Origin: CAZMNY01 sp964567745
Lineage (GTDB): Bacteria; Planctomycetota; Planctomycetia; Pirellulales; Pirellulaceae
DNA: 64,000 nucleotides
Direction: 5' to 3'
Assembly (NCBI GenBank): GCA_964567745.1
Contig: CAZMNY010000022.1
Coordinates: 62,001 to 126,000 of the forward strand
Shown here: in pieces, positions 1-7,686 of the stretch
Layout: the number at the start of each line of letters is the position of its first letter
Position numbering within the stretch: the first letter of the stretch is position 1
Position numbers and translations under genes: made by a program
The notes under the pieces: model-generated
Told to the model about the DNA's origin: nothing
Database searches by the model: none
What the model saw: the letters and a program-made list of their open reading frames with translations, nothing else

Positions 1-1
1 C

Positions 2-520
2 GCGGCCCACGCCGGCGCCGCCGCCTTGCTCGCCGTCGGCGACAAGCTGCAGACGTTTGCCGAGATCGTCGCACTCGGCATCAAGCTCGATATGCCGAAA
101 GTCGAGACCGACCAAGTCATCAAGGAGGGCGACATCCTGGAGATCGGCAGTCTGAAACTTGAGGTCTGGCAGACGCCGGGGCACACAAACAACCAACTCA
201 GTTTTCGCTTCCGCGACCTGCTGCTCAGCGGCGACAACATTTATCGAGATGGCTGCGTGGGCGCGATCGAATCGCATCATGGCAGCGACCTGCTCGACTT
301 CATCAAATCGCTCGAACGAATTCGCGAATCGGACGCCAAGTGGTTGTTGCCGAGTCACGGCCCCGTATTCGCCAACGACAGAAAGCTGCTCGATCAGACG
401 ATCGAGCGTCTGCAAGGGTACACGCGAATGGCGGACTTTGGCGCATGCGCCGTCGATTGGCCGCTGATGGACCAGTGGGAGCAGGAGCTGGCTGAGAAAT
501 CGGCGAATCCGGGCGAATAG
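2..520 (+). CDS. MBL-fold metallo-hydrolase, 3' part (5' end outside window)
   Basis: Metallo-beta-lactamase-fold hydrolase. The reading frame is open from the first bases; an apparent TTG start at 26 is internal, because the preceding codons read AAHAGAAAL, the tail of an HxHxDH-AG zinc motif whose beginning lies outside the window. Further family landmarks follow: TPGHTNNQ (third metal-ligand His), LLSGDNIY (bridging Asp) and LPSHGPVF (last His). About 172 residues are visible. The family hydrolyses thioesters, phosphodiesters or lactones with two bound metals; the substrate cannot be told from this fragment. The C-terminal 50 residues are helical and polar, as in many glyoxalase-II-like planctomycete proteins. 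Confidence 0.85.
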   Translation, partial: AAHAGAAALLAVGDKLQTFAEIVALGIKLDMPKVETDQVIKEGDILEIGSLKLEVWQTPGHTNNQLSFRFRDLLLSGDNIYRDGCVGAIESHHGSDLLDFIKSLERIRESDAKWLLPSHGPVFANDRKLLDQTIERLQGYTRMADFGACAVDWPLMDQWEQELAEKSANPGE

Positions 521-749
521 CTTCTGCATTGCTTGCTGCAGCCAGTCGACCGAGCGCGGGCGGAACGACAACCGGCGCGGATTCTCATCGTGATTGCGTC
601 GGTTTTGCCGGATATTCCTTGAGTTAGGCTTCTGCCGGTGCCGATGTTTGGGAATGACCCGGTTGCCTCGCTCTTTTCGTGCGCGGCATTTCGACCCGAT
701 ACATTTCGCGATTCTGGCGATCGCATTCCGTTTCTTGGGGGATCCCGCG

Positions 750-1079
750 ATGATTCGTCGTCTTCTGCTCTCGCTTGCGGCGTTTGGCGCCTTGAGCGTC
801 TTGGCCTCCTCTGCCGCACAGGCTCAACAGCCGATGGCCTACGGTCAAACCTGGGGCGGACACTACGGCAACCACGATTGGGAGCGGTTCTACCACTACC
901 CCTACGTGTACTACCCGCAAAACTTCTGGGGCAACGAGTACTTCCGCAGCGGCAATAGCCTTTACCACCGGTATCCGCCGGAAATGCGAGTTCCCGTCTA
1001 CAACAAGCAGTGGCACAACTACTACCCGCAAGGCCAGCGATACCACAGCGGCCACCACTTCATGTTGGACGTGTTTTAA
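750..1079 (+). CDS. Small secreted Tyr/His-rich protein, unknown function
   Basis: 109 aa. ATG at 750 is chosen because a classic signal peptide follows at once (MIRRLLL, Ala/Leu-rich core, cleavage near AQAQQ) and a GGGGGA stretch lies just upstream; an in-frame start at 594 would prepend a non-hydrophobic sequence. The mature part of about 85 residues is very rich in Tyr, His, Trp, Asn and Pro (for example YHYPYVYYPQ) with no Cys. I do not recognise a named family; short secreted Tyr/His-rich proteins are common in planctomycetes. A strong terminator follows, so it is probably a single-gene transcript. Possible roles such as metal binding or wall association are inference from composition only. 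Confidence 0.7.
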   Translation: MIRRLLLSLAAFGALSVLASSAAQAQQPMAYGQTWGGHYGNHDWERFYHYPYVYYPQNFWGNEYFRSGNSLYHRYPPEMRVPVYNKQWHNYYPQGQRYHSGHHFMLDVF

Positions 1080-1156
1080 ACCAAAACCGCCACGCGACAG
1101 CGAAGACGAGCCCCGCTCGCTCGTCGCAATTCACTTTCGCGACGACAAGACAATTC

Positions 1157-1191
1157 GAAGCGCAGCTCGACGAGCCGCGCTTCGTTTTTTT
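1157..1191 (+). terminator. Rho-independent terminator after the Tyr/His-rich gene
   Basis: GAAGCGC pairs with GCGCTTC across a short loop and is followed by GTTTTTTT. It lies 78 nt past the stop codon at 1079, on the same strand. Confidence 0.8.
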
Positions 1192-1295
1192 CTTGCGTCC
1201 AAGATCTTCCCCGACACGCCAGACGCGTGAAGGTCAGTTAGAGACCGAAGCGGGCGTCGAAAACAAAACCTCTCACCCCGGGGCACAAGACGACG

Positions 1296-2450
1296 TTACG
1301 CCCAATCGCGAGCCAGCGAGGCGAGAATATCAGAGGCTCGTGCGAGTTGCTCGAGATCAATCCACTCGTCGTGCGTGTGCGCTTGCTTGATGCAACCGGG
1401 GCCAAAGACGACGGTGGGCCAATGGGCGAAGTGAGAGGCGTCAGAACAATACGCGGCGACCTCAACTTGCAAATCGACCTGATGCGTCTTAGATGCGCGA
1501 CGCAACCGATCGACGACGGCACCATTACGATCGTCAGGCAATGGCGAGGTGGCAAGGTACGGCTTTTCGCTGACGACGTCGTGGCGCGCGTTGAGGTAGT
1601 CGACGACGTGTTGCCAAGCTTTTAACGGATCTTCGCCCGGCACGAGGCGTCTGTCGATCTCGATCCAACACGATTCCGGTACGACATTAACGCTCACGCC
1701 GCCTTCGACCAACCCGACACTCATCGTCGGCTGGCCCAGCCGAGGGTGATCGGCCAACTTAGGCGCTTCTTCGGCCGCATACTGCTCCAATGAGTTGATG
1801 ACTCTGGCCATTTCATAAATCGCGTTCCGCCCCAACTCGGGCGTTGAACTGTGCGCAGCCACGCCGCTAGTTCGGCATCGCCACCGGACGACACCCTTGT
1901 GTGCGGCGACAACATTCAGTTCCGTCGGCTCCGCAACGATCATGGCCGCGGGCGCTCGATCGAAGGGGAATTTGGCGTCGGCATTCCACAGCCCCGCCAA
2001 CTCGCCCGCGCCGGAGCTCCCGAATTCTTCGTTGACTGAGAACGCGATGACAAGCGTTACGGGCGGCCGCGAATCAACGAAGCTCTCAAACGCCGCCAAC
2101 ATGGCCGCCAATCCGCCTTTGACATCGCACGCTCCGCGGCCGTAGATCCGACCGTTGCGTTCTTCGGCGACAAACGGCTCAATCGTCATTCCGTCGACCG
2201 GCACGGTGTCTTGATGAGCTTCCCAGACCATCACATCTTGCGAGCTCGCGGTCCCGTCGAGCCAGGCGACCAGATTATCTCGCCCCGGCTCAGCCGGACA
2301 GCGTTTAAAGGGAACTCCCAGCGCCGAAAGGCGACTTTCCAAGTAGTCCGTCACTCTCGATTCGTAACAATCCGAATTCGCAGGCCTACCCATTGGGTTG
2401 ACCGATGGTAGGGCAATCAGATCACTTAGAATCGACTTCGTCTCGATCAT
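1296..2450 (-). CDS. M20-family metallopeptidase (ArgE/DapE-like deacylase)
   Basis: 384 aa zinc amidohydrolase of the M20/ArgE-DapE-ACY1 family, cytoplasmic, no signal peptide. Landmarks in order: EAHQDTVPVDG (first zinc His and the catalytic Asp two residues later), GRGACDVKGG (bridging Asp), NEEFGSSG (general-base Glu pair), AEPTELNV, and the C-terminal AHTHDEWID (last zinc His). The dimerisation domain lies between about residues 175 and 290. Such enzymes remove acyl groups from N-acyl amino acids (acetylornithine, succinyl-diaminopimelate) or cleave dipeptides. No arginine or lysine biosynthesis gene is adjacent, so the substrate is open. It is divergent from the activator-like gene starting at 2686. 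Confidence 0.9.
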   Translation of the reverse strand: MIETKSILSDLIALPSVNPMGRPANSDCYESRVTDYLESRLSALGVPFKRCPAEPGRDNLVAWLDGTASSQDVMVWEAHQDTVPVDGMTIEPFVAEERNGRIYGRGACDVKGGLAAMLAAFESFVDSRPPVTLVIAFSVNEEFGSSGAGELAGLWNADAKFPFDRAPAAMIVAEPTELNVVAAHKGVVRWRCRTSGVAAHSSTPELGRNAIYEMARVINSLEQYAAEEAPKLADHPRLGQPTMSVGLVEGGVSVNVVPESCWIEIDRRLVPGEDPLKAWQHVVDYLNARHDVVSEKPYLATSPLPDDRNGAVVDRLRRASKTHQVDLQVEVAAYCSDASHFAHWPTVVFGPGCIKQAHTHDEWIDLEQLARASDILASLARDWA

Positions 2451-2625
2451 AGGACTCTTCTCTTGAGCAGTTCACACGCGTCACACGATAAAATAAGAGA
2501 TCTCGTCGAGCTGGTCCAGCAAACCATTCGGCTCTTTCGCGTGCTAGCCACTCTCGTCAGAGTGTGGAGTCCGCCAATTGGCGACGCTTCTAACCCTTAC
2601 CGGATCAGGTTGGGACGAGTGCCGC

Positions 2626-2631
2626 TATAAT
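2626..2631 (+). promoter_or_regulatory. Candidate -10 element for the activator-like gene
   Basis: Perfect TATAAT, 54 nt before the ATG at 2686, in the divergent intergenic region. No convincing -35 at 16-18 nt, so this is a -10 match only. Confidence 0.4.
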
Positions 2632-2685
2632 CGGCGGAGACGATCGTTGCGAATTAGATTTGCATTGGATGCGAGCTGAGGATTC

Positions 2686-4038
2686 ATGGCTGCAAAAAAA
2701 TCAGGAGGCGCGTCACTGCGTCGGTTGCTCGATTCGGCTTCAGGGCCGTTGTACGTCGTCGACCAGAAACGACGTGTGGCGTATTGCAATCCTGAATTCG
2801 TCAAATGGACAGGACTGACGCTGGACGATTTGGCCGACCAGCGCTGCGATTACCATTCGGCGGCAACCGACAACATGATCGCCCAGATGGCCACCGCACT
2901 CTGCCCTCCGCCATCCGCTTTTGACGGTGTTGAATCGTCGAGCCGATTGATCATCGAGAATGCAGCGGGCGAGATTGTCGAACGGCTCGTGCGATTCGCA
3001 CCGCTAGGCATCGAGGGCGATTGTGTTGGCGTCATCGGCATACTCGCCGAGCAAGACTTGGATGGCGACTCGGCGGATGAGTTTGCGGGGGCCAAAGCGC
3101 CGGGCGAATCCGAATTCCTTCATGTCAAAGTCGCTCGGTTGCGGAAGGGAATCGAAGAGACGTTTCGGCTCGACCGTCTCATAGGCGTGACGCCGGCCAT
3201 CGAACGAGTCCGCAAGCAAATTGAATTGGCCATTCAAAACGCGCCCAACGTCCTTGTCGCCGGTCCTCCGGGGAGCGGGCGGGAACACGTCGCGAGAACG
3301 ATCTATTACGCGGGGCCGCAAGAGTCCGCCGGCATGCTCGTTCCGCTCTCCTGCGAAATCCTCGATGCGGAACTACTCAACGCCACCATCAACGCGCTGC
3401 TGAGCCAGAAGGAGATCGGCAGCGAGGCCGCGCCGGCTCTGTTGCTACTCGATGCGGACCAATTGTCACCGACCTGCCAGGACTTGCTCGCCGAGTGGCT
3501 GGTTGAGCGCGATATTCCCTTGCGAGCTATCGCGTCATCGCGAACCACGCTAGACGACTTGGCTCGCACGGGCGAATTCCGCGCCGACCTGGCCTTTGCG
3601 CTGAGCACGCTCGTGATCGAACTCCCGCCGCTCTCCGATCGTCTCGCGGACATCCCGTTGATCGCCCAAGCGATCGTCGAGGAGAGCAATAAATTTGGCG
3701 GCAGCCAGCGAGGCGGATTTACTCCGGAAGCGATGGATTGCCTGACTCAGTTTCCCTATGAAGAAAATGTGGATGAGTTGCGGCGGATCGTTTTGCAGGC
3801 GCGTGCGAAAGCTCAAGGTTCGCTGATCGGAGCAAACGACCTACCCGACGCGATTCGCTGGGCTCAAGATAAAGACGCCCATCCGCGCCGCGAGTTGGAG
3901 ACGATCGAGCTAGACGCTTTTCTTGCCGAGATTGAGCGTGAGTTGATCGACCGCGCTATGGCGGCTGCGAAAGGCAATCGAGCGATGGCGGCAAATCTGC
4001 TCGGCATCACTCGTTCAAAGCTCCTCCGTCGCCTTTAA
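2686..4038 (+). CDS. PAS/AAA+/Fis protein resembling a sigma-54 activator but lacking key motifs
   Basis: 450 aa. Residues 12-120 resemble a PAS sensor (PLYVVDQKRRVAYCNPEFV). Residues 163-395 align with the AAA+ domain of NtrC-type enhancer-binding proteins, and 410-450 with a Fis-type helix-turn-helix (AANLLGITRSKLLRRL). Several required elements are absent or altered. Walker A at 193-200 reads GPPGSGRE, with Arg where ATP-binding Lys should be. The GAFTGA loop that contacts sigma-54 is missing: the segment between NATINALL and Walker B (LLLLDAD, 252-258) is too short. The protein also ends exactly at the recognition helix. It probably binds DNA or a partner but is unlikely to activate sigma-54 by ATP hydrolysis. 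It is followed by a receiver-like gene and mrp on the same strand. Confidence 0.8.
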   Translation: MAAKKSGGASLRRLLDSASGPLYVVDQKRRVAYCNPEFVKWTGLTLDDLADQRCDYHSAATDNMIAQMATALCPPPSAFDGVESSSRLIIENAAGEIVERLVRFAPLGIEGDCVGVIGILAEQDLDGDSADEFAGAKAPGESEFLHVKVARLRKGIEETFRLDRLIGVTPAIERVRKQIELAIQNAPNVLVAGPPGSGREHVARTIYYAGPQESAGMLVPLSCEILDAELLNATINALLSQKEIGSEAAPALLLLDADQLSPTCQDLLAEWLVERDIPLRAIASSRTTLDDLARTGEFRADLAFALSTLVIELPPLSDRLADIPLIAQAIVEESNKFGGSQRGGFTPEAMDCLTQFPYEENVDELRRIVLQARAKAQGSLIGANDLPDAIRWAQDKDAHPRRELETIELDAFLAEIERELIDRAMAAAKGNRAMAANLLGITRSKLLRRL

Positions 4039-4124
4039 CGCACCCAGCAGCGCCTGGCAGCAGCGTCCCGCCAGCATCAACCTCGGGCCTCGCCGAATGG
4101 CCGTCAAGGCGATAGGATGGCCGG

Positions 4125-4613
4125 ATGGCTTTTCCAGGCGAACATCGACGGCGGGGGGCGGAGTTGGTAGTCTGTGAAACCGGCAACGAATGGGCCGTCG
4201 CATTTCGCAGACTGCTCGCCGGAGAAGCTCGAGTTTTTGAAACGCGGTCGCTCGACGAGTGCCGCGGTCGGCTAGCGCATCGGGCTCATCGAGTCGCGGC
4301 GGTCCAGTGGAGCGTCAAATTTCGAGATGAATTGCCCGAGTGGATTTGGCTCGCCAAACGTTGGTGCCCCAAATGCCGAATCCTCGTGTTAGGCGCGCCT
4401 GTGGACGCCCCAGGGCATTGGGCAGCCAGGGAAGCCGGCGCCGATTGCGTGGCGACGACAACTCGCGATTTAGCGATGAACAAACCTTGGATACTCCGTT
4501 ACCTCGCCAAGGCGCCGCCGAAGACATTTGAAACCATACGAAATGAAGTGGCCGCCAGCCTACCGTGGGCCGACTTTGAGAGCTCGGGCAAGTTCCGAGC
4601 CACCGGAGAATAA
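4125..4613 (+). CDS. Receiver-like hypothetical protein between activator homologue and mrp
   Basis: 162 aa, unnamed family. The layout is alternating beta/alpha: LVVCETGNEWAVAFRRLL near the start, a central RILVLGAP strand around residue 87, and AREAGADCVATT near residue 110. This recalls a response-regulator receiver fold, but there is no clear phospho-acceptor Asp or switch Lys, so any REC relationship is structural inference. ATG at 4125 has an AGGA about eight bases upstream. The stop is 6 nt before the mrp start, so the two are almost certainly co-transcribed. Planctomycete-specific role unknown. Confidence 0.6.
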   Translation: MAFPGEHRRRGAELVVCETGNEWAVAFRRLLAGEARVFETRSLDECRGRLAHRAHRVAAVQWSVKFRDELPEWIWLAKRWCPKCRILVLGAPVDAPGHWAAREAGADCVATTTRDLAMNKPWILRYLAKAPPKTFETIRNEVAASLPWADFESSGKFRATGE

Positions 4614-4619
4614 TGAACG

Positions 4620-5708
4620 ATGAGCGAAGAACTGTCCCGCGACGCCGTGATCGATGCGATTCGCGGACTTAAAGACCCCGAGTCAGGTCGCAGCGTCGTA
4701 CAAATGAACCAAGTCGACGACGTCTCAGTCTCGGCAAACGATGTTTCGTTAACACTTGCCTTGACCACGCACAGCGCTGCGATTTGGGACGACATCTACG
4801 ACGAAGCCGAACAGCTTCTCAAGTCAAAGCTGCCGGCTGCCGGATCGATCGAAGTCAAACGTGCGGTTCAAGAGCGACCCGCCGAGAAGATGGGATCGAT
4901 CGGCTTGACCGCAAAGAGCGTGATTGCTGTCGGTTCCGGCAAGGGCGGCGTCGGCAAAAGCACGGTCGCCACAAGCTTGGCGGTCGCACTCAAAAAAGCG
5001 GGAAGTAAAGTTGGCTTGCTTGACGCGGATGTGTTCGGTCCGAGCATTCCCACGCTGACCGGAACGCACGCGACACCCGAACAAATGGCGGGCCCCGACA
5101 AGTCGCTGCGGCCCATCGAATACCACGGCATCCCCTTGATGTCGATCGGCTATTTGGTGCCTGCCGATCAGGCCGTCGTTTGGCGCGGTCCGATGTTGCA
5201 CTCGGCCGTCTCGCAGTTCTTGCGCGACGTAGCCTGGGGCGACTTGGACTATCTGATTATCGACATGCCGCCCGGCACGGGCGACATCCCGCTCACCTTG
5301 TCGCAGATCCTTCCTCAGTCGCACGCCGTTGTCGTTTGCACGCCTCAAGAGGTCGCTTTGATTGATGCGGTGAAGGCCATCATGATGTTCCGCACCGTCA
5401 AAACGTCCGTGCTCGGCATGGTCGAGAACATGAGCGGTTTCATCTGCCCCGATTGCGGTAAACGCTACGACATTTTTGGAAGTGGGGGAGCGAAGGCGAA
5501 GGCCGAAGAATTGGGGGTCGCATTTCTCGGCGACCTGCCGCTCAATATGCAGATTCGAGTTAATGGCGACGCAGGGCAAGTTGCCGACTCATTTGACGAC
5601 CCGATCGTCGCCTCGCATTTGACCAAGATGGCTCACCAAGTCGTCCGCCGGCTGGCCGATGCCGCTCGCACGGCACCCCCCGGTCCGGCCCTCCCGATTC
5701 TGGGGTAA
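4620..5708 (+). CDS. mrp: Mrp/NBP35-family iron-sulfur carrier ATPase (ApbC)
   Basis: 362 aa. The N-terminal ~80 residues form a MIP18/DUF59 domain (DAVIDAIRGLKDPESGR). The ATPase follows with a deviant Walker A of the MinD/Mrp type (GSGKGGVGKST, near residue 105), a switch region DADVFGPSIP, and IIDMPPGTGD. A CPDCG pair near residue 275 is the Fe-S-bridging CxxC that marks Mrp/ApbC carriers. The family assembles and transfers Fe-S clusters to apoproteins in the cytosol. Length and domain order are normal for bacteria. ATG at 4620 follows GGAG and lies 6 nt after the upstream stop, indicating an operon with the receiver-like gene. A strong hairpin terminator follows at 5801. Confidence 0.95.
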   Translation: MSEELSRDAVIDAIRGLKDPESGRSVVQMNQVDDVSVSANDVSLTLALTTHSAAIWDDIYDEAEQLLKSKLPAAGSIEVKRAVQERPAEKMGSIGLTAKSVIAVGSGKGGVGKSTVATSLAVALKKAGSKVGLLDADVFGPSIPTLTGTHATPEQMAGPDKSLRPIEYHGIPLMSIGYLVPADQAVVWRGPMLHSAVSQFLRDVAWGDLDYLIIDMPPGTGDIPLTLSQILPQSHAVVVCTPQEVALIDAVKAIMMFRTVKTSVLGMVENMSGFICPDCGKRYDIFGSGGAKAKAEELGVAFLGDLPLNMQIRVNGDAGQVADSFDDPIVASHLTKMAHQVVRRLADAARTAPPGPALPILG

Positions 5709-5800
5709 GGGTCCTGGTGAGCTGGTCGAGTTTGCTGGGAACTCGTTGCGGGCAGCCCGGTTAGGTGCCTCTGAGGGCTGAAAAAGCAAGAAAATAAACA

Positions 5801-5830
5801 GGGCGGCCGAATGGAATTCGGCCGCCCTTT
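5801..5830. terminator. Bidirectional terminator between mrp and the histone-like gene
   Basis: A 12-bp perfect stem (GGGCGGCCGAAT with ATTCGGCCGCCC) and a 3-nt loop. It is followed on the plus strand by TTTCTC and preceded by A-rich sequence, which is T-rich when read from the minus strand. It serves mrp and the convergent minus-strand gene ending at 5883. Confidence 0.85.
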
Positions 5831-5882
5831 CTCGTTGTGGTCCAATCGATTGGAAGTGGCGTCGGAGGCAACGGCCGACGAA

Positions 5883-6152
5883 CTACTTCTTCTTCTTTTT
5901 AGCGGTCTTCTTCTTTGCCTTCTTCTTGGCGACCTTCTTCTTGGCTACCTTCTTCTTGGCGGCCTTCTTTTTGGTCGTCTTCTTCTTAGCGGCCTTCTTT
6001 TTGGTCGCTTTCTTCTTGGTTGCCTTCTTCTTCTTCTTGGCTACCTTCTTCTTGGCTGCCTTTTTCTTGGCTGCCTTTTTCTTGGTGGCCTTCTTAGCCG
6101 CCTTCTTCTTGGGTGCCGCCTTCTTCTTAGCAGCTTTCTTCTTCTTGGCCAC
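5883..6152 (-). CDS. Histone H1-like Lys/Ala repeat protein
   Basis: 89 aa. The GTG at 6152 is chosen because GGAGGAAG lies 7 nt upstream; the longer ATG-started frame would bury that ribosome site. After the start the protein contains only Ala, Lys, Pro, Thr and Val, in degenerate repeats of KKKAAKKK/KKKVAKKK/KKKATKKK type, about two thirds Lys. This matches the C-terminal tail of eukaryotic H1 and the bacterial H1/Hc1-like DNA-condensing proteins. Such proteins neutralise DNA phosphates without sequence specificity and may act in the condensed planctomycete nucleoid; that role is inference. No globular domain is present. The coding strand is nearly all purine, so repeat number may vary by slippage. 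Confidence 0.8.
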   Translation of the reverse strand: MAKKKKAAKKKAAPKKKAAKKATKKKAAKKKAAKKKVAKKKKKATKKKATKKKAAKKKTTKKKAAKKKVAKKKVAKKKAKKKTAKKKKK

Positions 6153-6876
6153 AGCACTTCCTCCGTTAAAGGGCATACTCGGCGAGTTCCATCTCAAAGG
6201 CTTCCAAGTTGCCTAAAGCCAGCGAACAAAAACTCGCCTCTTAATCCTACTTGTGTCTCGTTTCGGCCATCCTGGACGTTGCCTTTTTGAAACGCCACTT
6301 GTTTGTTTGGAACGAATTCACAAGAGCCACAAGTTAGTAAGCAGTAGTTGTACGAATCGAAAAAGGAAATGCAACATGTTTTGTGACAAAATCCATTGAA
6401 CGCAACTGATTCGTGCGCGCCCATTGAACGGCAAATCACTTGCGTACCGTTATCGTCGAACGCGTTTGAAAACGTTAACGAATTCGGCGCGCTTTATTGA
6501 GCAATAAATCACGAATCAAAAGCAACTCACTGCAAGACTGCGTCAACAGCGCTGCGTCGCGCGGCGCAAATCAACTGCTCGAAACACTGTTGCAAGAAGA
6601 CGCATATGCGTTTGACCCTGTTTTTTATGCGGCAAAGTCGACATTGCGTTTATTCATTCACAACAAACAAGATGTTCAACACGTTTGCGATTGTTGCAAA
6701 CAACTCGCGTGCAACAGTGCGTCGCGCAACGCGCGCGGCGCAAAAATGAAGCGAACAAGAACAAGAAACAATCTTTGTAACGACATTAGACGGCGCCTTT
6801 TTTTTGTCGTTCGCCCATGCCAAATTCAATGTCTCAAAAGAAGAAAAAAAATTTGAACTTTTTGCTCTGCGGAGCA
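6153..6876. other. 724-nt non-coding stretch of unusual word composition
   Basis: There is no convincing gene on either strand. The stretch is AT-richer than its surroundings but studded with short CG-containing words: GCGTTTGA or CGTTTG recur (near 6470, 6609, 6683, continuing past 6970), along with CAAC/GTTG and palindromes such as GCATATGC and GCGCGC. An open frame at 6497-6856 has no ribosome site, no hydrophobic or domain pattern and atypical codons. The left part must hold the promoter of the histone-like gene. The right end holds a GCTCTGCGGAGC palindrome at about 6868. Confidence 0.5.
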
Positions 6877-7686
6877 TTAATACATCGAAACAATGCTTCC
6901 GTCAGAGAGAAACGCGGCAGGTTGCGATCTCGTATGCACTCGACCAAACCACTCGCGCCGCGCGTGTCGAACGCGTTTGAGGCGACTTCGATCGGCGTTT
7001 GAAAACCGAGATGAGCGCTGTTCGACCGAGTCGCGTAAGGGTGCCAAGATTTGAGACCACGCGCGTTTTTGTTGGCGCCCTCTTACGTGGACCGGATCAA
7101 TTCCATACCAACTCGATTCGGGTTGGCAAATCGACGCGCCGAATTCGTCCGCAAGGCGGAGCAATCCTTCGTTTACGCATTTGCACTTGTCGATAAACCC
7201 GTCGAATTCGAGCGGTGAAGTCGGGAAAAGCAGGCTGCGCGCCGCCCAAAAACGGACTCGTCCCAGCCCAGAGAGGCTTGCTAACGGCAATTCCGTCATG
7301 ATCAGGCGACATTTCGCTTCGCAAAGGCGCGAAACGCATTTCTCAAGCCAAGTTAGGACGACTTCAGGCGTTTGACCGTAAAGCAAGTCATTGCCCACAT
7401 CCGTCACGATGACGGATACGTTTTCCGCTTGAGGACGCCCAGACAGTGCGTCCCACATCCCGCATTCTGTCAAACCAGGCAAACTGCGCCAAAGAACATT
7501 CGACGTGGCACCAAGCGAACGCCCGTGTCCCGCCGCCACAACAAGATCAATCGGCGCATCGCGGTAGCCGCGAACGTGTTCAGCAATGTTGATCATCCCT
7601 CGAGCAACATTGCTCGCCCCAACAACAACCACGCGTTCGAGGGGGTATTCGACGTCGCCTAGTTGCGAATCACCATGGTCGGTCAT
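6877..7686 (-). CDS. SGNH/GDSL-type hydrolase
   Basis: 269 aa. ATG at 7686 is used; upstream in-frame codons only translate the Gly-codon repeat of the neighbouring gene in another frame. The SGNH signature blocks are visible: VVVVGASNVARG (nucleophile Ser block), AAGHGRSLG (Gly block), VTDVGNDLLYG (GxND block, Asn of the oxyanion hole) and WYGIDPVHVRG (catalytic Asp-x-x-His). The family are esterases or acyl hydrolases acting on lipids or acylated sugars. There is no signal peptide. The start lies inside the last 17 nt of the upstream M50 protease gene, so translation is probably coupled. The C-terminal ~45 residues are Arg-rich and may be a poorly constrained tail. Confidence 0.75.
   Translation of the reverse strand: MTDHGDSQLGDVEYPLERVVVVGASNVARGMINIAEHVRGYRDAPIDLVVAAGHGRSLGATSNVLWRSLPGLTECGMWDALSGRPQAENVSVIVTDVGNDLLYGQTPEVVLTWLEKCVSRLCEAKCRLIMTELPLASLSGLGRVRFWAARSLLFPTSPLEFDGFIDKCKCVNEGLLRLADEFGASICQPESSWYGIDPVHVRGRQQKRAWSQILAPLRDSVEQRSSRFSNADRSRLKRVRHARREWFGRVHTRSQPAAFLSDGSIVSMY

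Noticed and set aside
5885..6150. CRISPR- or VNTR-like array
   Set aside because: The repeats are degenerate codons of one Lys/Ala-rich protein, with no spacers of fixed length.
5811..6290. Plus-strand Leu/Phe-rich frames opposite the histone-like gene
   Set aside because: Complement of AAG/AAA-rich repeats giving CTT/TTC codons; not a membrane protein.
6497..6856. 119-codon frame in the odd non-coding stretch
   Set aside because: No ribosome site, unusual codons, many Cys/Arg without pattern and no recognisable fold.
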